Origin: Cristatella mucedo
Lineage: Eukaryota > Bryozoa > Phylactolaemata > Cristatellidae
Length of the DNA stretch: 64,000 nt
Direction of reading: 5' to 3'
NCBI GenBank assembly: GCA_009760855.2
Contig: WPIO01000007.1
Coordinates: forward strand, 10,666,001 to 10,730,000
In this document: piece after piece, positions 45,921 to 58,010 of the stretch
Numbering within the stretch: the stretch's first letter is position 1
Layout: each line of letters begins with the position of its first letter
Notes under the pieces: generated by a model
What the model was told of the DNA's origin: nothing
The model's input: only the letters and a program-made list of their open reading frames with translations
Database searches by the model: none
Program-made: the position numbers and the translations under genes

Positions 45921-46680
45921 GAAACACGATCGACCGGTGAGTGGTAGCATGCTTGATAAACAACATGAATAGCATGCTTAGGGCTGACGTGAACAGGGTC
46001 AGCATAGCATGCAAATGTCGCTATTGGCAGCATGCACAGTGTCTGCACCATAAGCACATAAAGGACAAATCACTGGGACCCACTACATGCTGTCATAAGT
46101 AGGTGCGTTTTTAATTTCTTTAATGTGATCAAGTCAGGGTATGTCGTGACGCAAGTAGTGAGTGAGTTCCAGGCTTTGGGAGCATACGAACTAAACGAAA
46201 GGTCTCCAAAGGATTTGAGGTTTGTAAGAGGTAGTGATAAACTGTTGGATTCCGAAAAGCGGGTGGTACGATGCTTGGCCTGGTGGGGGAGTAGATCTGA
46301 TTGGTAGGCAGGAGCCAAAGAATGAAGGAACCTAAAAGTGAGCGACAAAACTTTGAAGTCGATCCGCTGCTTGACTGGTAGCCAGTGCAGGTCGGCGAGA
46401 AGCGTTGTGATGCGGCAACTGCACCGCTCGTGCCAGACAAGCCTAGCTGCATAGTTTTGCACCAGCTGTAAGCGCCTGATTGCACATTTCGGTAGGCCAG
46501 CAAGCAGTGAGTTACTGAAGTCAAGGCGGGATGTCACAAATGTATGGACCAACTTAGATGTGGTATCCCTATCTAAACAAGCTGAACAAGAACTTCAGCA
46601 ATGTTATGTAGCTCAAAGTAGGCAGACTTGACAAAGTGGAGCTGATGCTGTCATCTAAACGAAAGGATCAATTACAGGCT
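45921..46680 (-). mobile_element. L2 copy, minus strand, C-terminal half
   Basis: The minus frame at 46,070-46,552 (about 160 codons) reads VHTFVTSRLDFSNSLLAGLP, then LLADLHWLPVKQRIDFKVLS and ends LKTHLLMTACSGSQ. It is nearly free of damage from the thumb to the stop. The 5' side decays at about 46,600. Confidence 0.9.
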
Positions 46681-49600
46681 GCCCCTCAGGGCCTCCTGCC
46701 TAGAAAGGCCACGCTCCTGCTATCAAAATAAACAGCTACTGAGTTGGCACGTTAGCACTTATGTCAACATCTGGGAAAACTGCATTTAAGTCGGTTGCAA
46801 AGCAGCCGCAACGAAATAGCGACCTTGGAGTAGTGGCAGCGATCGGGTTCCTAGAATAACCGCGATAAACTGGCGTACTGCGATAAAGCCTCTATTTCCA
46901 AAATAAACGTCCCAAACTGTAGAGAAATGTGTTACGCATTTACCCACCGAATTTCACGCTATTGCGCTTGTGCGTTCTCGTACTACGGCTTCCAATGGCC
47001 CGTGCATTTGAGGTCGTATTGCCCATTGAAAGAAATAGCATGAGAACTCGCTAACGAAATCGCATGAAATTTGCTAGGTTAACCCAAAACAATGTTTTCA
47101 ATAGCTTGAAATCAAAACTTTAGTTTCTCGACGCCTATTGTAGAGTGTAAACATATATATAATAGCTCATTGTAGAGTATTGTATCGTAGTTTAAATATG
47201 TCTTGATAATAAAGTGAAAAGGGCAAAGGTTAAGAGGCAATGATAATCCGCATTCTACCAAAGCGAGATGCGCCTCCGGGCTGCAAAAAGCGACTGCAAA
47301 GTAGCGAATTTTTCCAGCGGTCAAATTAGTGTCCTACAGAACTTCAACAGTTAAATTATTTCTGCTTGCCGTTGATTAGCCACTATGCTGCGCCACCTTA
47401 GAGAAACACGTTCACTGGCAATTTAAGATATTTAAATGTTTATAGAGAATACGTGCAAACCCGGATAACTCTATCGAACAAAAAATTCCAAACCTTACCC
47501 CAAACCTTTCAAATCTCAGACGGTTCAGCGAACGTCACAAGAAGGCCCTGACCAAGCAATACAGCGAGTGACTTCCAACAGACTCTCTCGTACACGCGCT
47601 TGCAGTAGCTCGCGCCCAGCGCTCTGACTAACCGGCCGGCAGTTGACCGTCGTTACTCCAGGAGTCTGCGACTGCGGTCACGTCCGCACCTCACGTAATA
47701 GCCGTAATAGCGTAATATTATCAAGTGCATAATTATTAATAGCCAGGCCGTAAGTCAAGCAATAATGTCGTTCGTACGTAATCATAAATCACGCTGCCCA
47801 TAAGCCTCGGCCTATCGCGACTATCCATCTTATCCGCGGCTCTCAGTTATAACTCTGCAGTCCAGTTCACAGTTCTTAATAGCGGGGCTTTCCGTTACTG
47901 AGCAAGCTAACGAAGTGGATTAAGAACAGTTTTAGAGGACTTTTGATTGGTTCCCCTTGAATCTCTGCATACGCCTGCGTGGAAAAGTTAGGCAGTGGTG
48001 AATCCGGCAATATCGGCAATCCGGACCATTTCCTATAGGGGCCGGATGCGCAAGCTTTCTTTGACATCGCAGGCTGTTCGTAGAGTAGTCGGAGTATGAA
48101 AATACTCGGCTCCGGCGGCAATGGGTCATGGTCGTGATTCCGGAAAGAAGACAGAACTGACTACGATTCTAGCGGAGGAACTATGCTTAGATTTTCACTT
48201 TCACAAAATGACCAACCTAGTGACATTCGTTCGTGACCCGAGGTACTCGAGGTTTCTTTTCTAAATGACAGCACCGTGGCTTCTAATGTTGGAATTCAAT
48301 GGCTTCAGAATTATCGATTATTAATGCGCTGGGCATTCTTCGTAAGCACCATTTGACCCAAATAGGTAAGCGACCGTAAGTCAGTCCTGTCCGACCAAGA
48401 ACGTGGGATAGCCTTGGACCGTCGTTCGCAGGGCGCAAATACGCGCCGCCCTAATGCGTAATTACGAGCCGGACTAAATACGTAAATAGTCGCCACCCTA
48501 ATACGGTGCTTGGACTCCCGGGATCGGATTATCGAGATCTAGAAGCGACTACTTACGCTCGCCTACGACCAGTTATCTTGGAATAAATTGCGGAAATAGG
48601 CTAAATAGAATACGTCGTTGTAAGCCACTCACTTTTAAAAATAATAATAGTTAATAATAATAATAATACACTTGCATAGATAGTAAGTGCCCTTGGAGAA
48701 CTGAATCTCTTTGTAGGTACGCTATAGATGCTGTATAAAAAGCATTACCGAACGATTGGCGGTAACATACGCAAGCAGCAGGCATAGTGTAAACAGATAC
48801 ATGCACACACGAAGGACGAATCACAGAGAGCCACCGAAAGTCACGGGTACACAATAGTGAAATCAAAAACTAAAGACAGCGATTGCCAGCGCATGGCGGC
48901 GCAAAGACGCAGCCACAATCACTCACTGGCAGGCAGACCTTCGCGGACTATCTCTTCAGTGTAGTCTTGCTTTTGTAACGTCGTCTTCCTACTGAAGGGG
49001 CAGCTCAATGCTGCGTGTAGTCCTGTACGCAGAATGCCGTTTCGTTCCGTACAAGTAGCGCTGTGTCCAGCTTTGATTTTTGCGTAAGCGTACTTTGCTC
49101 TTTAATTTTTGTTGGTGCCCCGTTTGATTTGTGACCTTCAGATCAAGGCGGAATGTAGCTCATTTAGGTATTCGCAGTTTATGGGCAACTGGCATTTATG
49201 GCCTTGTTATTCCCACTACGACCAGTTTACGGCCCAGAGATGTTTATGACCCAGCAGAGTACACGGAGCTGCTGCCGGTTTATGGGCCACTGCGACTTAT
49301 GGCTGTGAGCGTTAAGTAACTCCCTGCAGAGGACAGCGAGTTACGACGACCAAGCAGGATAGTCACTTACTGACCCGCTGCCGCGTTTGGGTGAATAAAA
49401 GTGTCTTCTGTTTGAACCTGCTTCTGCGCATTATTGCGCACGTGCGGTTTGGAGACTATCAAACTAAATTCAGTTTTATCCATGTATCCACAGACACAAA
49501 GAAAATTTCCTCAGCGTTTAAATAAGCAATAAAATAATGCGTGGATCACATGATTGATCCTCAATATTACATAATTCAATTTTCATCAATTTTAACAACG

Positions 49601-49990
49601 CATGCCGAGTATGCAAATTAGCAACATATTTCCAACGATATTTTTACCGCGACACTTAAAAAAAGACACTTACTATGACAGTACCGTTGAATTAATACTA
49701 CAAATACCGCCCAGCATCACAAATATCGCAGAGGGCACAGCGTACGCGCGACGTCGACGACATACGTCTACGGACGGACTCTTATTCCAAAATATATCGA
49801 TTGATATTGCAGCTTCTTGTCCTTTTAAACGCGGTCCTTTCTAGGTGTTGACATTGCGACAGACACCACTATCTCTAAGCGGAAATACGCTTAACAGACA
49901 TTCAACCAGGGATTTCAAATCATTGCGGTCTGCTGTCGGCTCAGCTCCAACACTTGCTCCGCGACAGCAATCTGTTCAGCCTGGTTTACA
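46681..49990. other. Unclassified intergenic DNA, CpG-rich in places
   Basis: No gene recognised on either strand. 47.6-48.6 kb contains many TAC-G/CGTAAT/TAAGT words, and 49.13-49.32 kb a run of degenerate TTTATGGxC words. Both could be subterminal repeats of a DNA transposon, but I could not define ends. A reversed L2 3' end lies at 48.65 kb. Confidence 0.4.
48648..48810 (-). mobile_element. L2 3' end fragment
   Basis: TAATAATAATAATAATACACTT then GTGCCCTTGGAGAACTGAATC and GTACGCTATAGATGCTG: the reversed L2 tail, related in its flank to the copy at 0.67 kb. Confidence 0.65.
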
Positions 49991-49999
49991 CGATGAGTT

Positions 50000-51390
50000 T
50001 GCTTCCTTGTTTTGCTCGATCTTTCGGCAGCTTTTGATACCATCGATCACAAAGTACTTCTAGAGCGCCTCTCATCTCGCCTGGGCATCACTGGCACTGC
50101 TCTGCAGTGGTTCAGGTCCTATCTCAGTGGGAGACTCCAGAGTGTTGACGTGAATGGACAAAGATCATCTGAAGTACCTCTAAAATATGGAGTACCTCAG
50201 GGCTCTGTGCTAGGTCCGGTCCTTTTCACCGTTTATACTCTCCCTCTCGCTGATGTGATTGCCAAGCACAATCTAGGCTTTCACTTCTATGCGGATGACA
50301 CTCAGTTGTACCTTTGCTTTCATCCCTCCCAGCCTTCGAGCACCTCAAATTCTCTCAACTCACTTGCTGCATGCATTGATGACATCCGATCATGGATGGC
50401 AGCAAACTTTCTAAAACTAAACGATGATAAAACTAACTTACTAGTTATGGGCAAACCTAGTGTTATTCAGAAATTGGAAAGACTGACTTTCAAAATTGGC
50501 TCTGCCAGCATATCTCCAGTTGCATCAGCTCGAAATCTAGGTGTCATATTCCAAAGCGACCTCTCGTTAGACGACCACATCAGCTCCACAGTCAAATCAG
50601 CCTATTTTCAGCTTCATAACATTGCTAAAATTAGGGCTTGTTTAGATAAGGATACCACGTCCAAGTTGGTCCATGCATTCGTGACATCTCGTCTCGACTT
50701 CTGCAACTCACTGCATACTGGCCTACCAGCATGTGCGATCAGGCGATTGCAGCTGGTGCAAAACTCTGCAGCTAGGCTTGTCTGTCGTGAGCGTCGCAGT
50801 TGCCACATTACTCCACTTCTCGCCGACCTGCACTGGCTACCAGTCAAGCAACGGATTGACTTCAAGGTTTTGTCGCTCACTTTTAGGTCTCTTCATTCTA
50901 TGGCTCCAGCCTATCTTTCAGAGATACTACCCCATTAGGCAAAGCATCGTACCACTCGCTTTTCGGAATCCAACAGTCTAGAAATACCTCGTACAAACCT
51001 TAAATCCTTTGGAGACCGTGCATTTAGCTCGTATGCTCCCACAGCCTGGAACTCCCTCCCGACCTGCATCAGAACATCCCCTGACCTGACCACATTTAAA
51101 AGAAACTTAAAAACATACCTATTTAGGACAGCATTTAGTGGGTCCTTGTGATTCATCCTCGATGTGCTTATGCGTGCTGACACTGTTCATGCTGCCACTA
51201 ACCACATTTGCATGCTGACCCAGTGCATGTAACCCCTAACCATGTTATTCATTTTGTTTGTTTTTCAAGCATGATTTTACTTACTATTCTGTTGCGTATC
51301 ACTTTGCAGCAAATGTAAAGCGCCTAGAAAGAGATTAAGTTCTCTGAGGGCGCTTTATCAAGTGCAATATTATTATTATTATTATTATTC
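50000..51390 (+). mobile_element. Best-preserved L2 copy (5'-truncated)
   Basis: A 309-codon open frame (50,012-50,938) carries the RT core: LDLSAAFDTIDHKVLLERL, YLSGRLQSVDVNGQ, KYGVPQGSVLGPVLF, FHFYADDTQLYLCF, WMAANFLKLNDDKTNLL, ASARNLGVIFQSDLSLDDH, FVTSRLDFCNSL and LLADLHWLPVKQRIDFK. It ends at TAG (50,936-50,938), where other copies have a Gln codon in LPHQAKH; beyond it the frame stays readable to the C-terminus (TTFKRNLKTYLF). The endonuclease and 5' part are missing, starting in RT motif A at about 50,000. The 3' end is the consensus stem-loop followed by (TTA)7. Confidence 0.95.
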
Positions 51391-51985
51391 CTACCTGCTT
51401 CTGTCTTATCTGCGTTTTATATGTCACCAATACTGGGGGGCGGCAGTCCAAGACCTATCTAAGACTTGACGAAGACTCGTCAGCCAAACGTGCTTCTACT
51501 GCTCGGTAAGACTCATGTAAGACTTGGCAAAGGACTCATCGCAAGAGCCGTCAATGACACGCCTTCTCCGTTGCTTTGAAAAGCATGGCGGACGACTCTC
51601 GCCGGCGAAATCGTCGAAGCGTTTCACGAGAGTCCCTGCTTACGTGGATAACTACGAGCTAGTCATAAAAATCATTTTGTGAGGCGGCGGGCAATAAAGG
51701 TAATCGTGGAAGTTTAAAATTAACCTGGAGGTGCATTCGGAGGGCCATTTCTACCTTCCTAACACAAGCAGTTCCCCACGATCACTATGGTGCGGAGCAA
51801 GTAGGAAGCAATATTTTGCAACGCCCCAAAATTACGAGCTATGAGCTTAACGAATGAACGGCGATTAAGAACGATGAACTTGGCTGCTAAATTTTAGCTG
51901 AGAGCCGCTTATGAGATAGCCGGAGATAAAGCAAAAAAAATTAACAGCGCAACTATTGTATGACCTGCAACCTAGACATTAGGTA
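51391..51985. other. Unclassified interval between mobile elements
   Basis: A moderately CpG-rich stretch (GGCGGACGACTCTCGCC near 51.6 kb) with no readable frame of note and no recognised repeat. Confidence 0.4.
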
Positions 51986-51989
51986 AGAC

Positions 51990-52510
51990 GTCAGGAGAAA
52001 ATGTTGTCGAGTGTGTGACCCTTGATGTGAGTAGGGCCATGTACATGAGCCAAAAGAGACAATGAGTAAGTCAATGCACGAAACTCAGTGCCGAAGGCGT
52101 CAGATCAGTTATCAAAATGAATATTGAAACTACACATGACGAGAAAGGATCGATTTTTTGCACATAGAATCGAAATGAGATCAGATAAATGTGAGATAGA
52201 GGAGGATTTGGTACCTGGTGGGCGATAGACTACTGTTACCATCGATAGCTTGTTGAAGGGTGAAATCAAGACAATAGATTAGAAAGACTGCTTCGATGGT
52301 ACTGCAAATGGTTTGAAGTCCAATTTCCAAGCGCACGATAATAGCTACTCCACCTCCAGTTTTGATTGATCTATGGTTGTGAAAGAATGAGCAACCAATC
52401 GGGGTAGCGTCTTTAATTATCGGACAGTTTACCGATTTTAGCTAAGTTTCAGTTAAGGCGAGCAGGTCGAGACCTTTTTCCGAAATAAGCTTGCTTATTA
52501 CTGAGGGTTT
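51990..52510 (-). mobile_element. L2 endonuclease domain fragment, minus strand
   Basis: Reverse-strand reading gives LDLLALTET-like, then HNHRSIKTGGGVAIIV and VTVVYRPPGT: the order and wording of the L2/CR1 APE endonuclease (ALTETW, then VYRPPG). It is disconnected from the tail that follows at 52,523. Confidence 0.75.
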
Positions 52511-52522
52511 AATGCACATTGA

Positions 52523-52625
52523 GCGAGTAATAATAATAATAATGCACTTGATAAAGCTCCCACGGAGAACTCAATCTCTTTCTAGGCGCTTTACATTTGC
52601 TGCAAAGGGATTCCAAAGACAAGCG
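52523..52625 (-). mobile_element. L2 3' end fragment
   Basis: TAATAATAATAATAATGCACTTG then GGAGAACTCAATCTCTTTCT and GGCGCTTTACATTTGCTGC: a near-consensus reversed tail. Confidence 0.75.
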
Positions 52626-52639
52626 CTGAGTTGGGCCGC

Positions 52640-53442
52640 CGGGATTATAACAGGCCTGAGTACCAACAAGTTAGAGATATTCACAGTAACGCTTGAGAGT
52701 GAACGTGCTGAGCGGTTCGAGACAATGCCAGAAATAGACACATTTTTAACTGCAATAGCCGCAGCTTGAACCAGGCAGGAGTTCATGCTGCAAGTCAAAA
52801 TTCCGCTTCATTACCATTTTTGGAAAAATGAAGAGTGCCTGCTTATTATTTTTAAGATCAATTCTGTTTTGGGAAGAACTGATGAAAGTCTTAGCCATCA
52901 CTGTCAAATGTGACTCTGCAACAGAGTAGAGTGCAACAATAGAGGCTTTGAAAGCTTTTAATGATGACTGAACAACATTGTAGTTTATTTGGAGCAACTT
53001 CTGAAGACACAAGTGGAACACTTGAAAGAAGAAGTGAAGCTGGCAGTCTCATACACTGCATTTTTAACTTTTACTTTTCGGCTCTGTAGCTATTTTAATA
53101 CAGTCTTTTAAGAAGATTGACCGCGTTCAGAAATAACTGCAGGATCCAAAGATAAACTTTAAAGACGCTTCTTGTGACCTCCACTCTTTTGAGATTGACT
53201 TGTCAAGACTTCGAAAAGACCTGTGCCAAGAATTACTAGCAGATGCCAAAAAGAGAAGCAAATTGTCGAGAGTTGCAGTTGAACAAAGAATATATGTTAC
53301 TTTAAAATGAAATATGTTACTTTAAAATGCTTCTTACCACACTCGCGACTCGGCACTTAAGACACCACAATAACTCGTCTCTTTCATTGTCAGTTATACA
53401 GAAGGTTTCCTAATTTGAGAGTTGCCTTGTAAGTTCTTCACC
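52640..53442 (+). mobile_element. hAT transposase remnant, left part
   Basis: Plus-strand scraps near 53,130-53,300 read LQDPKINFKDASCDLHSFE, then LRKDLCQELLADAKKRSK, resembling the central region of hAT transposases (LQ.K..NI.DA...L). A frameshifted segment follows and continues into the hAT C-terminus on the other side of an L2 insertion. The 52,640-52,800 part is assigned only by position. Many stops. Confidence 0.6.
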
Positions 53443-53449
53443 ATGGCCG

Positions 53450-54435
53450 CACATGGATGGCAGCAAATTTTCTTTAACTAAATGGCGATTAAACTAACTT
53501 ACTACTAATGGGAAAACTGAGTGTGATTCAGAAATTGGAAAGGTTAACATTCAAAATCAACTCTGCCAGCATATCTGCTATTGAATCTGCGAGAAATCTA
53601 AATGTCAAGTTCCAAAGTGTATTTTCATTAGACAACCACATCAGCTGCACAATAAAGTTTCCCTACTTTCAGCTTTGCAACATTGCTGAAGTTGGGGCTT
53701 GTTTAGATAGAGATACCACATCTAAGTTGGTCTAGCATTTGTGACATCCCGTCTTGACCGCTGTAACTCAGTGCTTGCTGGCCTACCGGCATGTGCAATC
53801 AGGCGCTTACAGCCGATGCAAAAGTCTGCAGATAGGCTTGTCTGTCGTGAGCATTGCAGTTGCCACGTCATGCCACTTCTCGCCGACCTGCACTGGCTCC
53901 CAATCAAGCAACGTATCGACTTCAAGGTTTTGTTGCTCACTTTTAGGTCACTTCATTCTTTGGCTCCAGCCTATCTCTCAGATCTACTCCCTCGCTAGGT
54001 CAAGCATTGTACCACCCACTTTTTGGAATCCAACAGTTTACCAATTCCTCGTACAAACCTCAGATCCTTTGGAGACCATGCATTTAGTTTGTATGCGCCC
54101 AAAGCATCGAGCTCACTCCCGACTTGCGTCAGAACATCCCCTGACTTGACCACATTAAAAAAAACTTGAAAACTCACCTATTTATGACAGCATTTAGTGG
54201 GTCCCTGCGATTCGTCCTTTATGTGCTTATGCATGCTGACACTTTTGCATGCTGCCACTAACCACACTTGCATGCTGACCCTGTGCATGTCACCTCTAAC
54301 CATGTTATTCATGTTGTTTATCAAGCATGATACCTCTCACCATTCGATCGTGTTTCCTTTATAGTAAATGTAAAGCGCCTAGAAAGAGATTGAGTTCTCT
54401 AAGGGCGCTTTATAAAGTGTATTATTATTATCATT
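53450..54435 (+). mobile_element. L2 copy inserted into a hAT element, with target duplication
   Basis: 5'-truncated L2, starting at the WMAANF motif and continuing through KLERLTFKINSASIS, LARNLNVKFQSVFSLDNH and LLADLHWLPIKQRIDFKVL to the consensus 3' stem-loop and (ATT)n. A 7-bp target duplication, ATGGCCG, is visible at 53,443-53,449 and 54,436-54,442. On both sides the hAT frame fits together across it. Confidence 0.92.
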
Positions 54436-54437
54436 AT

Positions 54438-54612
54438 GGCCGTATCAGTTGCCAGTTGTGAACGTTCCTTCAGCAAGCTGATGATAATCCTGTTTTATTT
54501 GAGAGCATCAATGGGGTAAGATCGACTCTCGATTTGGCCTTGTTAAGCGTCGAGAAAGAAACACTTCAAATATTGACTTTCAAACTGTTATAGATCATTT
54601 TGCCACGATCAA
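54438..54612 (+). mobile_element. hAT transposase remnant, C-terminal dimerisation region
   Basis: Reads AVSVASCERSFSKL, then a YLRASMG segment, a frameshifted DRLS...L region and a LSVEKE-type segment. This is the diagnostic hATC motif (P-x-S-V-A-S-x-E-R-x-F-S-x-L ... R-x-S/T-M). Frameshifts and stops make it non-functional. Confidence 0.88.
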
Positions 54613-54999
54613 GGCGAGAACAATTCACACAAAGTGACAAGCTACAGTAGAAGGAGCTCCCCATTGGTGCGCTGCGCTAACTCACCAGTAATCAAGCAAT
54701 CCAGCGCTTATAGCTGTAGATTATTTTCCGCTCTCGGCGTTGCCGCGACCGCCTTTCTGGCCGCCTCCGGGCTTGTGACGGTCACTGCCTTACACGAAGT
54801 CTCTGCACACGTGAAGAGGATAACTCGCGCTCCCTGAATGCCGAGCGCGTCTCAAAATAAGCTCGCTTCTCCAACCTCTCGTAATCGTACTTTGAACTCT
54901 TCAAACGTAGCGCCAACAAACAATGGTGACGAAGAGTCTTCTATATTCAGGTTGTGCATTCGAATAACCGTGCGTACGCACCACCTGACCAGGATAATA

Positions 55000-55170
55000 G
55001 AGCCGCGATGGCACACCAGGTAAGGCGGCTGCTTGACATGACCTCGGTCCCGAGGTCGTTTTGGAATCCTGCGGTGGGCAATCCTTTGTTGCCCCTGAAA
55101 GCGGCGGTGGTAGCCGTAGAAGGCTCTTCTGTCGCTATACAAAAAGAGGCTGCTAAAATCAGCTAGTATT
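55000..55170 (+). mobile_element. SINE family II copy
   Basis: CACCAGGTAAGGCGGCTGC, ATGACCTCGGTCCCGAGGTCG (palindrome), GGAATCCTGCGGTGGGC, then GGCTCTTCTGTCGCTATACA and TGCTAAAATCAGCTAGTATT. Plus orientation. Confidence 0.85.
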
Positions 55171-55347
55171 TGCTTTAGTGGCATCTAGGTAATCATATCC
55201 GGCGTACTTGGTATGCGCACGGAGGTGTCGGAGTACGCATCTCACCCGGACCCGTACGCCTAGGGGAGGGAAGTCAAAGCCGGGAACGAACGAGGAGGAG
55301 GAGCGGGCGGCGACATTAAAAGGTATAAGACCTTTGAAGCTCCTCAT

Positions 55348-55842
55348 TTGCTAGGTGGGACAGGCGGGACAATATATAAAGAGCCGCAGAATGGCTCTTT
55401 ACTCTTCGATAGAATCGATTCTTTACTCAGTTTCGGCGGCGAACAGCCTTTACGAGCATGCCGTACGGAGGAGGGGGGACCAAACGGAATGCAGCTCCCG
55501 CGGCTTCCGCGGCAGGACTGGCCCATCCCTCCCTCCCCCCCGCAAGCCGGCTGAAAGAGGGCGTTGGCTGCCCTGTTCAATGCCCTCTTTAACGCCCGCA
55601 CAAACGGCACAGCCTCATTGCCAACGGACCTCCAGGAAGAGACTGCCAGACTTCGCGAGCGGCTTTTGGATGCCCAGCGGATAGCTTCAAGGTGTCTCAA
55701 TAAGGGACTGCAACTTCATTTGGATATAGCCAAAAAGGCCTACTGGAGCTGCGCTCGCGAACTTTCCGGAGGTTTACCGGAGTGGCGCATTTCCTATAAG
55801 AGAGGGGTCGTATTTTTTGCAGTTACTGACGGTCACTCGTAG
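55348..55842 (+). pseudogene. GC-rich open frame interrupted by one stop, function unknown
   Basis: Two open segments in the same frame (55,348-55,554 and 55,564-55,842) are separated by a single TGA. The second encodes an amphipathic, Leu/Arg/Ala-rich stretch (DLQEETARLRERLLDAQRIA) that predicts a long helix, then ends in VVFFAVTDGHS. A TATATAA box lies at 55,371-55,377, next to a second overlapping open frame (55,355-55,684). Composition differs sharply from the flanks. I do not recognise the family; a decayed gene of a large transposon or virus-like element is possible but unproven. Confidence 0.35.
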
Positions 55843-55899
55843 AGAGACGTCGAAAAAAGACAACAGGTCGAACGGAACGCCTTCAGCGAGCAGCCGCAT

Positions 55900-58010
55900 T
55901 ATTATTTATTTATTTATTTATGGCTACCAATTATTTATTTCGAGAAGCTCGATTATATGACTCGACTCGAAGAGCCCGCGCTGCCGGCGAAGAGCTCTTT
56001 CCATAGGGACGAGGGCTGCAAGGTTTCATAAAGGTGTACCCAGGCTAGGTTCGGTTGGCTTGGACCGGGCGGCTATAATGAGGGTAAGGGTCACTGGCTA
56101 GGCCGGGGTCGGACCTACGGCATGGCCGGATTGGCGGTGACGTGAGGACACCGGGGCTCTTGGGTAGGAGAAGTTGGCCGAGTAAGCCGTGGTGTTGGAG
56201 GCTCCCGGTCTCGCCGAGTTATGCATCTGGATGGTTGCAAGCGTGCTCAGACGATGCGGCCACGCACGCAAGGCGACGAGTACCCAAGGCCCGAGCGGAG
56301 CTGGATAGCGCGCTCGTTGTTGAGACTTGTGTATTCCGCGTTCCCCGTGTAGCATGTTCGTGACCCCCCCCCCCGTGTGTTGGCGTCTTTCAGCGGAACC
56401 TCTCGACTGTGGTAGACGTCGACTCCCGACTAGCCAAGCAGTTACTCAGCTAGCCGGATCTTATACGATGTACGCTCGTACTGCTGGATTCGGAGTCGGT
56501 ACAAAGGCGGGACTGCGGAAGCCGACTAACCAGCTAATACGTGTGTTCGCGCTTGCAGCGTCGTCTTGCGCCCCCATAGTGTACTGTGTATAGGACCCTC
56601 CCTGTAGACGTGTTTAGTTTCCCTGTTGTTTTTGGCGCATGCATTATTATAAAGAGGTTTAACCTGACGGCCGCTCGTCTTACCCTAGCTCAGCGGCATG
56701 GCGAGCGGCAGCGTGGCCGGAGTATAGCGGGGTTTGGCGGAAACTAGCCTTTGACCCCCGGAACTCAGCTACAGAGGGGCAGGTGGACGGACTGCATCGC
56801 ATGCGGGTCACCTTCGAGCCGCTGAATCTTACCCGAGTACACCATCGCCTAGAAGAGATGATAAAACGGCGGTGCGCTAGGTCAGCCATATAATCACTGC
56901 AGATATGTATACTATTCACGGTTAGTGAAATAAAAAAGCATGGAAACGAGTATGCTGTCATCTACGGCAAGGAGGCCAAAAGGCCGAAGCCAAGTAGCAG
57001 CCATGCTCGGGCGCGCTCTACACTTTGGAGTCGGGCGTCTTGATTGAAGGCGCTCTGGGCGCCGGGTAAGAGCTGCTGTCGTACGCCATCGCCGGTACTC
57101 GAAGCATGCAGCCCGACGTCGCTGTCGAACGAGCGTCTCTGTGCTACGTATACGGACTTGCTATCTTAAGGTAGGGGGCGCTCTTCGTTACAGCCGCGTT
57201 CCGCGACTGTCGGCGGCCTAAGTTGGCGCTCCGCTGCCGCACCGCATTGACAAAGTCGCTAGCCGTGCCGGAGGCTCTCGGCTTCGCCTTCGCCGGTATT
57301 CGTCGGGCGTCGGCGAAGACCAGCGTCATTACGAGCGCGGCGTTTGCGGCCTAGTTCCGTTCGGGGGCGTGGAGGTCGCGACAGCCGTTTGTAGCATTCG
57401 CATCCTGTTTGGAAAAGCAGCCGCTTAATTTTAGAAGACGCTGCAGCATACTTTGAGAAGCCCGCAGGCCCGATGGGCGGGTACATTTGACGAGCAGCTT
57501 CGCCGCACGCTAGCGCAGGTGCTCCTAAGGCCAAGAAGGACGTACCTTCAGCGTGAGCCCGGTAGCTACGCCGGAGGGCTACCGAGCTTACGACAGGAGC
57601 GCTCCGGTGGTGCGGCCGCCGCCGCGAAGTGTCGTTCCGGCGGCGCACGCTCGGAGAAGCTTTGCCGCTTCTGACTCTCCTTTCGAGGGTGAGTTGATAG
57701 CCGAGGCTTAGCCTCTGCAGACCGTAGCACTGGACCGAACACGTTAGCACACTGGCCTCAGTCTTGGCTTCTGTCAACTGTTCGGCAAAAACCAAGTCTA
57801 CCGTCGATTCACGAAGGAATCCTCTCCTCTCAGATTCCACTGGGTGCTATGGATACGGGATATATGGATGCGGCTAGCGTTGAGGTAGGTAGCCCTGCAC
57901 CCCGGAGCGTCTCTCCGAAGCCTCTCCCAGTGTCCTTGCCACAACGTCTATTGCTTACGACGGATCTTTTTCACAAAAATGCACTGAGAATACTTGAGCA
58001 CTGCTAATCA
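55900..58010. other. GC-rich block with several overlapping open frames, unidentified
   Basis: Continues the unusual composition of the previous entry. It holds a TTATTTATTTATTTATT run near 55,900-55,925, a poly-C run at 56,365-56,375, a 193-codon Arg/Ser/Ala-rich minus frame (57,259-57,840) and a 52-codon plus frame with an ATG at 57,849 and stop at 58,007. Basic, Ser/Pro-rich coding-like sequence appears on both strands, so which strand is real cannot be decided by eye. No polymerase, integrase or capsid motif was recognised. Confidence 0.35.
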
